NCBI GenBank assembly: GCA_910588375.1
Contig: CAJUQA010000021.1
Span: forward strand, 1 to 54,952
From: an uncultured Odoribacter sp.
GTDB taxonomy: Bacteria; Bacteroidota; Bacteroidia; Bacteroidales; Marinifilaceae
Direction of reading: 5' to 3'
Length of the DNA: 54,952 nucleotides
Made by a program: the position numbers and the translations under genes
The notes under the pieces: generated by a model
Databases searched by the model: none
What the model was told of the DNA's origin: nothing
What the model saw: the letters and a program-made list of their open reading frames with translations, nothing else
In this document: positions 33,710 to 43,518 of the stretch, piece by piece
How the letters are laid out: the number at the start of each line of letters is the position of its first letter
Position numbering within the stretch: position 1 is the stretch's first letter

Positions 33710-35266
33710 TTAAAACGGAGCATCATTGCTCAAATTCGCTTTCGTATCAAACGTCCGGGACGGATCATCAAAGCCGGAATCCAACGCCGGCACCGATTCA
33801 TCATTCAATTTGGAACTAAATGTTTGGGTAACCAACTCTCCGGTAGACATATCCGAATGAAACGGAGATACACTCTCCAAATCACAGAACCTTGTCAATT
33901 CACTGATAAAACGTAACTGAATCTCTCCCACAGCACCGTTACGATGCTTTGCAATAATAATATCAGCAATTCCTTTCAGACTCATCCCCTGAGCATCGGT
34001 CATAATTCCATACTTCTCCGGACGGTGAATAAACAACACCATATCAGCATCCTGTTCAATGGCTCCCGATTCACGCAAATCGGACAACATCGGCTTCTTG
34101 GCATCCCCCGTTCTCAATTCCACTCCACGGTTCAACTGGGACAAAGCGATCACCGGTATATTCAATTCCTTGGCGATAATCTTCAACTGGCGGGAAATCA
34201 AACTCACCTCCTGTTCCCGATTTCCCCGCATATCCGCTCCCGCAGTCATCAACTGCAAATAGTCGATAATCACCACCTTTATATCATATTTCTGCTTCAA
34301 ACGCCGACATTTCGCCCGCAATTCAAAAATAGACAAGGCTGGCGTATCATCCACATAAATCGGAGCACTAATCAAAGACTTTATCTTACTATGCAAATGA
34401 ATCCATTCATCCTCTGTCAAACGACCGTTTTTTATCTTCTCCGAACCCAATCCCGTCTCACTGGCAATCAAACGGTTTACTAATTGCACAGAAGACATTT
34501 CCAAAGAAAACAAAGCTATCGGCTGCTGAAAACTCACAGCCATATTCCGGGCCATGGAAAGCACAAATGCCGTTTTACCCATTGCGGGACGGGCGGCAAT
34601 AATCACTAAATCCGACTTCTGCCATCCGGACGTCACTTCATCCAAAGCCGTATATCCGGAAGGAATACCGCTGATTCCGTCCGGTCGCTGTCCGGCAGCT
34701 TCAATGCCCCGGATAGCCTCTTCTATCACCGGGGCAATTTCCATTGTATCCTTACGGATATTCCCGTCTGCAATATCAAATACGGATTTTTGCGCCTTGT
34801 CTACCAAATCAGCCACATCTGTCGCCTCATCGTAAGCCATCTCCTGTAATTCTGTACATACCCCGATAAGTTTCCGCTGAATATATTTCTGAACAATAAT
34901 CTTGGCATGAAACTCTATATGGGCAGCAGAGGCCACCCGGGAGGTCAACTGCGACAAATAATAATATCCGCCAATCTGCTCCAGTTCCCCGCTGCTCTTC
35001 AGTTTCTCACTCACCGTCAGCAAATCGACCGGATCGTCATTAATAAACAGCTGATGAATTGCATGAAAGATACGTTGGTGGGCATCTTTATAAAAACACT
35101 CCGGTTTCAGCAGGTCCCCGACTATTGCAAAAGCATCCTTCTCCAACATCAAGGCCCCTAAAACGGCCTCTTCCAAATCCACCGCCTGCGGAGGAATCTT
35201 ACCATACTCCGAAGTCACATCCTTGTAAACAGTCTTCTTTGTATTATAATCGCTTTTCTTCGCCAT
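33710..35266 (-). CDS. dnaB: Replicative DNA helicase DnaB
   Basis: A 518-residue hexameric helicase that unwinds DNA at the replication fork. The N-terminal DnaB domain covers about 25-130 and the RecA-like C-terminal domain about 195-470. Walker A lies at 225-232 (ARPAMGKT) with K231, and Walker B is VVIIDYLQLM. The DnaB motif ALSQLNRGVE and the Arg-finger region HRPEKYG are visible. No intein is present. The C-terminal tail of about 50 residues is less conserved. It follows the exonuclease gene by 1 bp and precedes an exported protein gene by 26 bp. Confidence 0.96.
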   Translation of the reverse strand: MAKKSDYNTKKTVYKDVTSEYGKIPPQAVDLEEAVLGALMLEKDAFAIVGDLLKPECFYKDAHQRIFHAIHQLFINDDPVDLLTVSEKLKSSGELEQIGGYYYLSQLTSRVASAAHIEFHAKIIVQKYIQRKLIGVCTELQEMAYDEATDVADLVDKAQKSVFDIADGNIRKDTMEIAPVIEEAIRGIEAAGQRPDGISGIPSGYTALDEVTSGWQKSDLVIIAARPAMGKTAFVLSMARNMAVSFQQPIALFSLEMSSVQLVNRLIASETGLGSEKIKNGRLTEDEWIHLHSKIKSLISAPIYVDDTPALSIFELRAKCRRLKQKYDIKVVIIDYLQLMTAGADMRGNREQEVSLISRQLKIIAKELNIPVIALSQLNRGVELRTGDAKKPMLSDLRESGAIEQDADMVLFIHRPEKYGIMTDAQGMSLKGIADIIIAKHRNGAVGEIQLRFISELTRFCDLESVSPFHSDMSTGELVTQTFSSKLNDESVPALDSGFDDPSRTFDTKANLSNDAPF

Positions 35267-35267
35267 G

Positions 35268-35837
35268 TTACATCACCTTTAGCTCTTTCAATTTCCAAAA
35301 ACATCTTACCGTAGCATCCACATCGGCCATGGCATTGTGCGCATTATCAAACCCTTCTCCGAACAATATTTCATGCAACTCGGACAAACGGGGAGATTTA
35401 AATCCCTTTTTTCCGGGCAATCGACAATAATTTACAGAAGCTTTCATTGTGCAACACTTCTGTTTCAGAAACAATGATGTCATCATGTGTAACCGCTCAA
35501 ATTCCGCCCCAACAATACACTCATCAAACATGATATTATGTCCCACTAATACCTGTGCCGCATCCACCTGATCACTGAAATCAGCAAGTACTTCCGAAAT
35601 ATCCTCCCCGTCTTGCACAGCCATCTCTTGCGTTATCCCATGCACCTCCGAAACCTCCGGCGGAATCACAAACCCCTCCGGACGAATAATTGCGCTTCGG
35701 CATGCCAGTCTGTTTCCCTGCTCATCACAACTGATCCAAGCCAACTGTACCAGACGCGGCCAATTATCAACCTCCGTCACCGGTGCATTCCAGCGCTTAG
35801 GCAAACCCGTTGTTTCTGTATCAAAAAATAAATACAT
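35268..35837 (-). CDS. DEDDh 3'-5' exonuclease (DnaQ-like)
   Basis: A 189-residue exonuclease of the DNA polymerase III epsilon type. The three motifs are FDTETTG (D6, E8), HNIMFDECIVGAEF (Asp near residue 100) and HNAMADVDAT (His and Asp near 170). This gives the DEDDh active site with two metal ions. It lacks a polymerase-binding C-terminal extension, so it could be a proofreading subunit, an RNase T-like enzyme or a repair exonuclease. Its place one base before dnaB and 25 bp after fabI suggests co-expression with the replication helicase. Confidence 0.9.
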   Translation of the reverse strand: MYLFFDTETTGLPKRWNAPVTEVDNWPRLVQLAWISCDEQGNRLACRSAIIRPEGFVIPPEVSEVHGITQEMAVQDGEDISEVLADFSDQVDAAQVLVGHNIMFDECIVGAEFERLHMMTSLFLKQKCCTMKASVNYCRLPGKKGFKSPRLSELHEILFGEGFDNAHNAMADVDATVRCFWKLKELKVM

Positions 35838-35862
35838 TCCCTTCCGTTAAGAGTGTTTCCCA

Positions 35863-36714
35863 CTATTCTTCTCCCGCTGCTTCCGATTTTTCAATATCAA
35901 AACTCTTGTTATATTGATGCATCGCCCTAAAACTCATACCCATACTGGAAAAGCCGCCATCATGATACAAGTTTTGCATCGTAATTTTCTTCGTCAAATC
36001 AGAAAACAGACACACACAATAATTGGCACAATCATCAGCTGAAGCATTTCCCAACGGAGACATCCGGTCGGCAAAATCCACCAGCGAATCAAATCCCTTG
36101 ATACCACTCCCTGCAGTTGTCATCGTCGGAGACTGTGAAATAGTATTGATTCTCACCTTCTTTTCCCGCCCGTAAATATATCCGAAACTCCGGGCAATAG
36201 ACTCTAACATGGCTTTGGCGTCGGCCATGTCATTATACTCATACATTGTACGCTGTGCAGCAACATAACTTAAGGCCACAACAGAACCCCATTCATTGAT
36301 GGCATCCAACTGTTTGGCACACTGCAATACTTTATGAAAAGAAACCGCCGATATATCTAACGTTTTCTGTAAAAAATCATAATCCAGATCATCATAAGAA
36401 CGTTTCTTCCTCACATTCAAAGACATGCCGATAGAATGCAATATAAAGTCCACCTTCCCGCCAAAATGCTTCATGGACTCCTGCAATAAATTAGTCAAAT
36501 CCTCCACACTGGTCGCATCTGCCGGAATCAAAGGAATATGATGTTTTTCAGCAAACTCCTGGACACCTCCCATCCGGATAGATAAAGGCGTATTAGTCAA
36601 TACAATCTCAGCCCCTTCTTCAAGACATCTTTCCGCCACTTTCCAGGCAATAGACATTTCATTCAACGCTCCGAAAATAATCCCTTTTTTTCCTTTCAAT
36701 AAGTTATAACCCAT
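35863..36714 (-). CDS. fabI: Enoyl-ACP reductase
   Basis: A 283-residue NADH-dependent enoyl-ACP reductase completing the fatty acid elongation cycle. The cofactor-binding start is GKKGIIFGALNEMSIAW, with HSIGMS near residue 93-98. Catalytic Y160 and K167 are spaced by seven residues, as in FabI, and Y150 lies upstream. The ATG at 36714 is chosen because the longer frame (36744) starts next to the -7 element at 36747. It is the first gene of an operon with the exonuclease, dnaB, amidotransferase-like and LTA-synthase-like genes. Confidence 0.94.
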   Translation of the reverse strand: MGYNLLKGKKGIIFGALNEMSIAWKVAERCLEEGAEIVLTNTPLSIRMGGVQEFAEKHHIPLIPADATSVEDLTNLLQESMKHFGGKVDFILHSIGMSLNVRKKRSYDDLDYDFLQKTLDISAVSFHKVLQCAKQLDAINEWGSVVALSYVAAQRTMYEYNDMADAKAMLESIARSFGYIYGREKKVRINTISQSPTMTTAGSGIKGFDSLVDFADRMSPLGNASADDCANYCVCLFSDLTKKITMQNLYHDGGFSSMGMSFRAMHQYNKSFDIEKSEAAGEE

Positions 36715-36746
36715 TTCTTCTTTTTTTATTAAACACATTTTCACTG

Positions 36747-36754
36747 CAAAAATA
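36747..36754 (-). promoter_or_regulatory. -7 element of the fabI operon
   Basis: The minus strand reads TATTTTTG, matching TAnnTTTG. It predicts a leader of about 27 bases. Confidence 0.65.
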
Positions 36755-36813
36755 CACTAAAAAATCAGACTCTAAGTCCCCGGAAAATAATTCTTGAAGA
36801 ATCAGCCACCCTG

Positions 36814-38466
36814 CTATCCCAACAAATTACGGGCAGCCTCAAGCGCAGCCGCCGTAATCTCACTGCCACTAATCATCCCAGCAACCTCTTTTATCCGTTC
36901 CTCGGCATCCAGTTTCCTTATGCGTGAAACCGTATGCTCCGAATTATCCTCCTTATATACTTTCAAATGACAACTCCCCGCAGAAGCAATCTGAGGCAAA
37001 TGGGAAATACTGATTACCTGCATCCGGGTTGCCATCTCTCTCATCATCTGAGCCATGCGATGAGCCACCTCTCCCGACAGCCCCGTATCAATTTCATCAA
37101 AAACTATCACGGGTAAACGCTTAGTTTTGGACAAAATATATTTCAACGACAACATCACCCGCGATATCTCTCCGCCGGAAGCGACCTTGGAAATCTCACC
37201 CGGCTGCTGGTTTTTATTTGCAGCAAAGAGAAATTTCACTTCGTCCTTACCCGTATAGGTATATTCTTCGGAAGGTGTCATCGAAACCACAAACTCCGGA
37301 TGCCGGATCCCTAAATCCATCAACAGAGACTTCATATAATCACACAACGGTTCTCGTGCTTGCATACGCAATTCATGTATCTTTCCGGACAATTGATCCA
37401 TTTCTTTCTCCAAACCCTCCAACTCCCTTTCCAAAACCTCTATATTATCCGAATAGCCCTGTATCCCTTCCAGCTTGGCAGCAATCTCTTCTTTCAGCGC
37501 AAGCAAACCTTCCACATTCTCAGTCTTGTATTTGAAGATCAAATCATAAATTACATTCAGCCGCTCATTTATAGCCTCTATCCGCCGGGGATTATATTCC
37601 ACTCCCTCCGCTTTATGCTCCGACTCCTCCGCCAAATCCTTCAACTCCAGAATCACCGAATCCAAACGGGTTTCATATTCTGCCGCTTCTTTTACCATAT
37701 CCTTCAAAGAAAGCAATGAATTACGGGAATTTTTTAAAACCGTCACTATTGCCTGATCTGCATCCCTCAAATCAAAAACCAACCGCCCCAAAACCGACTT
37801 TATCGTCTCCGCATGTGAAAGCACTGCCAACTCTTCCTCCAACTCCTCCTGCTCACCTTTTTTCAATTGTGCTTCCTCCAATTGAGCCAACTGAAAACTC
37901 AGATAATCTTTCTCCTTATCAGCATCCCTGGCCGATTCCTTCAAACTCTTCAATGCTGTCAAACACTGCTTTCTGCGATTGAATTTTTCCTGATAAGCCA
38001 ACAACAATTCTCCGCTACCGCAAAAAGCATCCAACATATTAATTTGGTATTCAGGCTGTCCCAATAACAAAGACTGGTGTTGCGAATGAATATCTATCAG
38101 ATAGCCCCCCAACTCCTTCAACAACTTATTACTAACCGGCGTATCATTAATAAAACAACGGGACTTCCCGTCTGCCGAAATCTCCCTGCGGACAATCACT
38201 TCCTCCGAATAATCCAATTCATTCTCCTCAAACCATTCTTCCAACGTATATCCCCCGACATTATATGTGATTTCTACAATACACTTCTTGTTTTTATCCA
38301 ATAAAGCCGACACATCCGCCCGTTGTCCCAATGTCAGGCCGATAGCTCCTAAAAGAATAGACTTACCCGCACCGGTCTCTCCGGTAATCACTGTAAATCC
38401 CTTCTCTAACTCAATATCCGTTTGGTCGATGAGTGCATAATTACGCACCCCGATACTTTTTATCAT
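36814..38466 (-). CDS. recN: DNA repair protein RecN
   Basis: A 550-residue SMC-like ATPase acting in double-strand break repair. It starts MIKSIGVRNYALID, with Walker A ITGETGAGKS at about 28-37, a long coiled coil in the middle (about 150-350), the signature region EISKVASGGEISRVMLSL near 435-452 and Walker B VIVFDEIDTGLSG. The longer open frame (38517) overlaps the previous gene and is rejected in favour of ATG 38466. It lies 7 bp after the DUF4835 gene, a pairing I recall as conserved in Bacteroidetes. Confidence 0.94.
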   Translation of the reverse strand: MIKSIGVRNYALIDQTDIELEKGFTVITGETGAGKSILLGAIGLTLGQRADVSALLDKNKKCIVEITYNVGGYTLEEWFEENELDYSEEVIVRREISADGKSRCFINDTPVSNKLLKELGGYLIDIHSQHQSLLLGQPEYQINMLDAFCGSGELLLAYQEKFNRRKQCLTALKSLKESARDADKEKDYLSFQLAQLEEAQLKKGEQEELEEELAVLSHAETIKSVLGRLVFDLRDADQAIVTVLKNSRNSLLSLKDMVKEAAEYETRLDSVILELKDLAEESEHKAEGVEYNPRRIEAINERLNVIYDLIFKYKTENVEGLLALKEEIAAKLEGIQGYSDNIEVLERELEGLEKEMDQLSGKIHELRMQAREPLCDYMKSLLMDLGIRHPEFVVSMTPSEEYTYTGKDEVKFLFAANKNQQPGEISKVASGGEISRVMLSLKYILSKTKRLPVIVFDEIDTGLSGEVAHRMAQMMREMATRMQVISISHLPQIASAGSCHLKVYKEDNSEHTVSRIRKLDAEERIKEVAGMISGSEITAAALEAARNLLG

Positions 38467-38473
38467 ACTCTTG

Positions 38474-39382
38474 TCAATTCGTTTTATTTTCCAGTAAAGC
38501 CGAATATTTTGAAACATTGGCCGGATTCACTTCCGACACAATATTATAAACCCGTTTCCGTTCATCCGTAAAAGCAGGCTTAAAAATATTCACTATTTCA
38601 TCCGATTTGGCATCGAAAAACACTTGCATAATGTAAGAATTCGGTTTACTGCGGTGAGCCTTCTGCAACAACTCTAGAGCATTCACTATTTCCAAGCGTC
38701 CGTCATTTACATTGTCCGCCATCGCATCCAGCCCCAGACGATGGTATCTGTATATACATTCCCTCACCGAAGCATAACTTCTGTCCTGTAAATTATTAAT
38801 CAACCAATAACGGTTACGCCGACCTTCAAACGACTTCCAGCCGGTCTCCCTGGCATTCTGACACTGTGCCACAATGTTTTCCGCCTTATTGAAAAACTCA
38901 TTTCCCCCCATCAGAGAAAAACTGTCATAATCCAATCCCAAAATAATATAAGCATAAAAAGCCAACAAATTCACCAACTCGGAATTTTGTCCCGACTCAT
39001 TAAACTCCAATGCTTCAAACTCCCTGTACTTAAAACTGACATCATTGTCCTTAAAATTCAACAACACACTATTGTATGAAGAATTGTATACCGGCCGACT
39101 GACCCTTACCTGCATCGTCCCTTTAAATTCATCACCTCCGCTCTGCTCATCAAGCGTTATCATTATATTGGCTTCAATCCTTTCATCATAAGAAAATACA
39201 TTGGAAGACCAACGCCTGTTATTCACAAACTCATACATATCTTTCTGCATGTTTGTAAACATCTCCCGGTTCGTACCTTGAATCTTCTGTGTAGAAACCG
39301 AAATATTACAACGCAACTCCTGCGCCTTGGCTGCAGCAAACATTCCCCAGCACACCCCACAAACCAATAACCATCTTTTCAT
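38474..39382 (-). CDS. DUF4835 family exported protein (PorD-like)
   Basis: A 302-residue secreted protein with a signal peptide at about 1-20 (AAAKAQ). Conserved-looking features include the ELRCNISVSTQKIQGTN start of the mature protein, SYDERIEANIMITL and LAFYAYIILGLDYDSFS. This matches DUF4835. Members have been named PorD in connection with type IX secretion, which I state from memory; no other type IX genes are in the window. ATG 39382 is chosen because the -7 element lies between it and the longer start at 39427. The operon continues with recN. Confidence 0.82.
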   Translation of the reverse strand: MKRWLLVCGVCWGMFAAAKAQELRCNISVSTQKIQGTNREMFTNMQKDMYEFVNNRRWSSNVFSYDERIEANIMITLDEQSGGDEFKGTMQVRVSRPVYNSSYNSVLLNFKDNDVSFKYREFEALEFNESGQNSELVNLLAFYAYIILGLDYDSFSLMGGNEFFNKAENIVAQCQNARETGWKSFEGRRNRYWLINNLQDRSYASVRECIYRYHRLGLDAMADNVNDGRLEIVNALELLQKAHRSKPNSYIMQVFFDAKSDEIVNIFKPAFTDERKRVYNIVSEVNPANVSKYSALLENKTN

Positions 39383-39402
39383 ATATAAAGTTTTAAACCC
39401 TA

Positions 39403-39410
39403 CAAATATA
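39403..39410 (-). promoter_or_regulatory. -7 element of the DUF4835-recN operon
   Basis: The minus strand reads TATATTTG, matching TAnnTTTG. It predicts a leader of about 15 bases before the ATG at 39382. Confidence 0.65.
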
Positions 39411-39548
39411 TGCTTTTCTCCCGACATGCGGTTTTAAGTTTTGTTTAAATTCGTTTACTCTCCGACGCATACGCCATCCGACAGGAATTATTGTAAAAAT
39501 AAGTAACAATAAACCGTCCATATTTTCACAATGTTCCATTTTATTTTC

Positions 39549-39556
39549 TACTTTTG
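39549..39556 (+). promoter_or_regulatory. -7 element of nusB
   Basis: TACTTTTG matches TAnnTTTG. It lies 32 bases before the nusB start codon. Confidence 0.65.
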
Positions 39557-39587
39557 CAACATTAAAACAAAATAGTTCTTCACAGAA

Positions 39588-40535
39588 ATGACAAGCAGAA
39601 GATTAATCCGGATTAAAGTTTTACAACTGCTTTATTCTTACATAAAAAATGATAACATATCGCAGGCAGAAATCGAACGTGATTTACTGAAAAGCATGGA
39701 AAAAAGTACTGATTTATTATTTCAGATATTTTTATTGCTTACAGACATCAGACAAAAAGCTTTCAGAAAAATAGACATTGCCCGTAACCGGCACTTTGCC
39801 TCAGAATCCGACCTGCATCCCAATACCCGTTTCATTGACAATCCTGTTTTTTCTATCATTGAAAATAATAAAAAATACAGGAATTATCTACATAACCACC
39901 CGCTCTCCTGGAATGATGCGCCGGAAGTCGCCAACCACATCTTCAACGAAATCCAGGAATCCCAGAACTACCAACTATACATGCACAGAAGCAATGTGAC
40001 GTTTGAAGACCATAAACAACTCATTATAAAAATATTTGTCGATATCATTACTCAAAATGAACTGTTTTTCCAGACCCTTGAAGACAAAAGCATTTTCTGG
40101 AACGACGACTACGAACTGGTTTTCGGCATGGTATATAAAAGCTTGAAAAACATCAAAGAAGATACCACGGAAGAAGACAACTTCTTCCATGCCGTCTACA
40201 ACACAGAAGAAGATACCGACTTTGCCAAAACACTGCTACGCAAAACCATTCTGGACTATGACGAAAATATCAAAACCATTGATAAATTCACCTATAATTG
40301 GGAAATAGAACGCATTTCCGATATGGACAAACTAATTATGGCTGCCGCCATTTCCGAACTGAAACATTTTCCTTCCATTCCGGTAAAAGTGACTTTGGAT
40401 GAATTCATCGAAATCTCCAAGTCTTATAGTTCCCTTAAAAGTAGTGCTTTCATCAATGGCATATTGGATAAAGTGGTGACCCTTCTGAAAGATACAGACC
40501 AACTCAACAAAAGCGGCAGAGGACTTATGGAATAA
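39588..40535 (+). CDS. nusB: Transcription antitermination factor NusB, long form
   Basis: A 315-residue protein; most bacterial NusB proteins have about 140 residues. The NusB fold starts with RRLIRIKVLQLLYSY at the N-terminus, and the typical C-terminal half appears at about 220-305 (ISDMDKLIMAAAISELKHF, PVKVTLDEFIEISKSY, FINGILDKV). The extra 150 residues between are helical and are a feature of Bacteroidetes members. NusB binds boxA RNA with NusE in rRNA antitermination. It is monocistronic with a terminator directly after. Confidence 0.92.
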   Translation: MTSRRLIRIKVLQLLYSYIKNDNISQAEIERDLLKSMEKSTDLLFQIFLLLTDIRQKAFRKIDIARNRHFASESDLHPNTRFIDNPVFSIIENNKKYRNYLHNHPLSWNDAPEVANHIFNEIQESQNYQLYMHRSNVTFEDHKQLIIKIFVDIITQNELFFQTLEDKSIFWNDDYELVFGMVYKSLKNIKEDTTEEDNFFHAVYNTEEDTDFAKTLLRKTILDYDENIKTIDKFTYNWEIERISDMDKLIMAAAISELKHFPSIPVKVTLDEFIEISKSYSSLKSSAFINGILDKVVTLLKDTDQLNKSGRGLME

Positions 40536-40557
40536 TTTACCCATCCGCACAAATAAC

Positions 40558-40586
40558 AAAAAGGGAGTTAAAAAACTCCCTTTTTT
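40558..40586 (+). terminator. Terminator after nusB
   Basis: AAAAAGGGAGTT (40558-40569) pairs with AACTCCCTTTTT beginning at 40574, ending in six T residues. It starts 22 bp after the stop codon. Confidence 0.88.
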
Positions 40587-40761
40587 ACTAAACTAAAATC
40601 TAATACACATCCATTGTAATCACTACAAGAGAATTACTGCATTTCACACCAATGTAAACGCACTGTGTAACATTATTATCTCCGTAAAGATATACAATGA
40701 TTTTAAATATACAAAATTTTTCTCAGAACTTTCAGCACCTTCTTTTCAGACACACACTAAA

Positions 40762-41328
40762 CTATTCGTATTTCGAAGAAACCGTCTCCGGCTGATAAGA
40801 GTCTATATATTCCAATGCTTCTTCGGGAGTAAGGACTACTTTATACAACCCTTGATAAGCATCAGAAATAAATCCCTCTCCGGTGGCCTGTTCTATAAAC
40901 CTCCAAAATACGTCATAAAATCCGCCCGTATTAACAAACACAATCGGTTTACGGTGCACCCCCAACTGCTTCAACGTAATCACCTCCGTAATTTCTTCCA
41001 AGGTTCCCCAGCCTCCGGGAAGCGCAACAAAAGCATCCGCCCGTTCCCGCATCAACTGTTTTCTCTCTTTCATATCTTCAGCCACAATCAAATCACTTAC
41101 ATTCATAGCAGCTACTCCTCTCGCCTCTATACAACGGGGAATAATTCCCGTCACCATGCCTCCCTCTCTTAAAGTTGCCTCCGCCACCATCCGCATTAAT
41201 CCGCAATTTGTCCCTCCGTATATCAGTCTCCACATCCGTCTAGCAATCCCCCTTCCCAATCTTTGGGCCGCATCTTGATAGTTTTGTTCTATCTTATCCG
41301 CCGAAGCACAAAAAACAGCAACCTCCAT
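40762..41328 (-). CDS. LOG family protein (TIGR00730-type Rossmann fold)
   Basis: A 188-residue protein of the lysine-decarboxylase-like/LOG family. The motif PGGWGTLEEITEVITLKQLG near 103-122 contains the PGGxGTxxE signature, and RERADAFVAL supplies the preceding strand. Characterised relatives release free base from cytokinin-type nucleoside monophosphates or hydrolyse AMP. The substrate here is unknown. It lies directly downstream of the gyrB terminator and has no clear promoter of its own. Confidence 0.9.
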   Translation of the reverse strand: MEVAVFCASADKIEQNYQDAAQRLGRGIARRMWRLIYGGTNCGLMRMVAEATLREGGMVTGIIPRCIEARGVAAMNVSDLIVAEDMKERKQLMRERADAFVALPGGWGTLEEITEVITLKQLGVHRKPIVFVNTGGFYDVFWRFIEQATGEGFISDAYQGLYKVVLTPEEALEYIDSYQPETVSSKYE

Positions 41329-41358
41329 ATCTTTATCCTCCTATTTTCATATAAAAAA

Positions 41359-41389
41359 TGAAAGAGTTGAAAAAACTTCAACTCTTTCA
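41359..41389 (-). terminator. Terminator after gyrB
   Basis: TGAAAGAGTTGAA (41359-41371) pairs with TTCAACTCTTTCA (41377-41389) around a five-base loop. On the minus strand a T run follows. It lies 8 bp past the gyrB stop codon. Confidence 0.85.
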
Positions 41390-41396
41390 ATCTTTC

Positions 41397-43358
41397 TTAA
41401 GCATCTATCGTTGCATAGGTGGCATTCTGCTCTATAAATTCCCGTCTGGGCGGAACATCATCTCCCATCAGCATGGAAAAAATACGATCCGCTTCCGCAG
41501 CATTTTCAATGGATACCTGCCGAAGAGTACGTCCCTCCGGCGACATCGTCGTTTCCCACAATTGTTCCGGATTCATTTCTCCCAAACCTTTGTATCTCTG
41601 AATATGCAAACTGCTTTCCTTTCCACCTCCCCACTCCTGTATCAAACGTAACCGTTGCTCTTCATTCCAGCAATAACGATGCTCTTTTCCTTTCTTCACC
41701 AAATACAAAGGAGGAGTAGCAATATACAAATACCCCTGTTCGATCACCTGCCTCATATGCCGGAAAAATAATGTCATAATCAAAGTGGCGATATGCGCAC
41801 CGTCCACATCGGCATCGGCCATGATAATAATCTTATGGTAACGGATTTTGCTCAAATCTATATCCATACTGTCATTATCTGTTCCCGGAGTAATACCCAA
41901 AGCTTTGAATATCATTACTATTTCATCACTCTCATAAACACGGTGACGCATAGCCTTCTCCACATTCAGTATCTTACCCCGAAGAGGCAGAATAGCTTGG
42001 AACTGCCGGTCACGTCCCTGCTTTGCCGACCCACCGGCAGAATCTCCCTCCACCAAAAATATCTCACAATTCTCTGCATTATTATCGGCACAATCAGCCA
42101 GTTTACCAGGCAATCCGGAACCGGAAAGCACAGATTTCCGCTGTACCATATCCCGGGCCTTGCGGGCAGCATGCCGGGCTGTAGCCGCCAAAATCACCTT
42201 ATCGACAATCGACTTGGCATCTTTAGGATGTTCTTCCAGATAATTAGCCAAAGCTGTACTGACAGCCTGCGAAACCGCCGTCCCGACTTCCGTATTTCCC
42301 AACTTTGTTTTCGTCTGACCTTCAAATTGAGGTTCCTGCACTTTCACTGAAACCACCGCCGTCAAACCTTCACGAAAATCATCACTGTTGATATCAAACT
42401 TCAGCTTAGACAACATACCTGCCGTCTCCGCATAATTTTTCAACGTCTGGGTCAATCCCCTGCGGAAACCGGCAAGATGGGTCCCTCCCTCCTTCGTATT
42501 GATATTATTCACATATGAAAAAACATTCTCGGTAAAAGAAGTATTGTAATGCAATGCCACTTCTATCGGAATACCGTTTTTCTCCGTATTAATATCTATC
42601 GTATTTTCAATCAGTTTTTCACGACTGTTATCGATATATTCGACAAATTCCCGCAAACCGAACTCCGAATAAAACACCTCATGCTTCGGCTCATTGGTTT
42701 CCGGATCAATCTCCCGTTTATCAGTCAGGGACAAACGTATTCCCTTGTTCAAATAAGACAACTCCCGTAAACGGGTTGCCAATGTATCGTATTTATATTC
42801 CGTCACATAAAAAATAGTATCATCGGGCTTAAAGGTGATAGTCGTTCCCGTACGGTCGGTATCCCCCACAACTTCCACCTCACCCAACGGACATCCCTTG
42901 CTGTATTCCTGACGGAAAATTTTCCCCTTCTGATACACTTCCGCAATCAACTTCGTCGAAAGGGCATTCACACAAGACACCCCCACACCATGCAACCCTC
43001 CGGACACCTTGTAAGAATCTTTATTGAACTTACCTCCTGCATGCAAAACCGTCAACACGACTTCCAACGCCGATTTATTTTCTTTCGCATGACGACCGGT
43101 AGGAATTCCCCGGCCATTATCACGCACGGTAATGGAATTATCCTCATTGATAAACACTTGAATATGCGTACAATAACCGGCAAGAGCCTCGTCAATAGAA
43201 TTATCTACCACCTCATATACCAAATGATGCAAACCGTCGGTATTGACATCCCCGATATACATAGAAGGTCTCTTCCTCACCGCCTCCAATCCCTCCAGGA
43301 CTTGGATACTGTCGGCCGAATACTCTTCCTGTTCCATTTTCACATTTTCTTCGCTCAT
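41397..43358 (-). CDS. gyrB: DNA gyrase subunit B
   Basis: A 653-residue ATPase subunit of the type II topoisomerase that introduces negative supercoils. The GHKL ATPase region shows EVVDNSIDEA, VRDNGRGIPTG and GGLHGVGVSCVNALS. The TOPRIM domain shows VEGDSAGGSAKQGRDRQFQA and DADVDGAHIATLIM. The C-terminal motif RYKGLGEMNPEQLWETTM binds gyrase A. The QGRDRQFQAILPLRGKI segment and overall length are typical of gyrase and not ParE. gyrA is not in the window. A -7 element lies about 55 bases upstream. Confidence 0.96.
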   Translation of the reverse strand: MSEENVKMEQEEYSADSIQVLEGLEAVRKRPSMYIGDVNTDGLHHLVYEVVDNSIDEALAGYCTHIQVFINEDNSITVRDNGRGIPTGRHAKENKSALEVVLTVLHAGGKFNKDSYKVSGGLHGVGVSCVNALSTKLIAEVYQKGKIFRQEYSKGCPLGEVEVVGDTDRTGTTITFKPDDTIFYVTEYKYDTLATRLRELSYLNKGIRLSLTDKREIDPETNEPKHEVFYSEFGLREFVEYIDNSREKLIENTIDINTEKNGIPIEVALHYNTSFTENVFSYVNNINTKEGGTHLAGFRRGLTQTLKNYAETAGMLSKLKFDINSDDFREGLTAVVSVKVQEPQFEGQTKTKLGNTEVGTAVSQAVSTALANYLEEHPKDAKSIVDKVILAATARHAARKARDMVQRKSVLSGSGLPGKLADCADNNAENCEIFLVEGDSAGGSAKQGRDRQFQAILPLRGKILNVEKAMRHRVYESDEIVMIFKALGITPGTDNDSMDIDLSKIRYHKIIIMADADVDGAHIATLIMTLFFRHMRQVIEQGYLYIATPPLYLVKKGKEHRYCWNEEQRLRLIQEWGGGKESSLHIQRYKGLGEMNPEQLWETTMSPEGRTLRQVSIENAAEADRIFSMLMGDDVPPRREFIEQNATYATIDA

Positions 43359-43413
43359 ATAATTATCTTATTATTGTCATACATTTCTTTTACACCGTTT
43401 TTTCCAAAACATG

Positions 43414-43421
43414 CAAATATA
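43414..43421 (-). promoter_or_regulatory. -7 element of gyrB
   Basis: The minus strand reads TATATTTG, matching TAnnTTTG. It predicts a leader of about 50 bases. Confidence 0.6.
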
Positions 43422-43452
43422 ATCATTTTTCCCGAAAAAAACTACTGAAAAC

Positions 43453-43493
43453 AAAGGGGAAAAAGTTAAAACCTTCAACCTTTTCCCCTTTTT
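43453..43493 (-). terminator. Terminator after the membrane pyrophosphatase gene
   Basis: AAAGGGGAAAAAGTT (43453-43467) pairs, with one mismatch, with AACCTTTTCCCCTTT around a ten-base loop. It lies 25 bp beyond the hppA stop on the minus strand. Confidence 0.75.
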
Positions 43494-43518
43494 CAACGCT
43501 TCAAGCCTGTAGCGTCAC

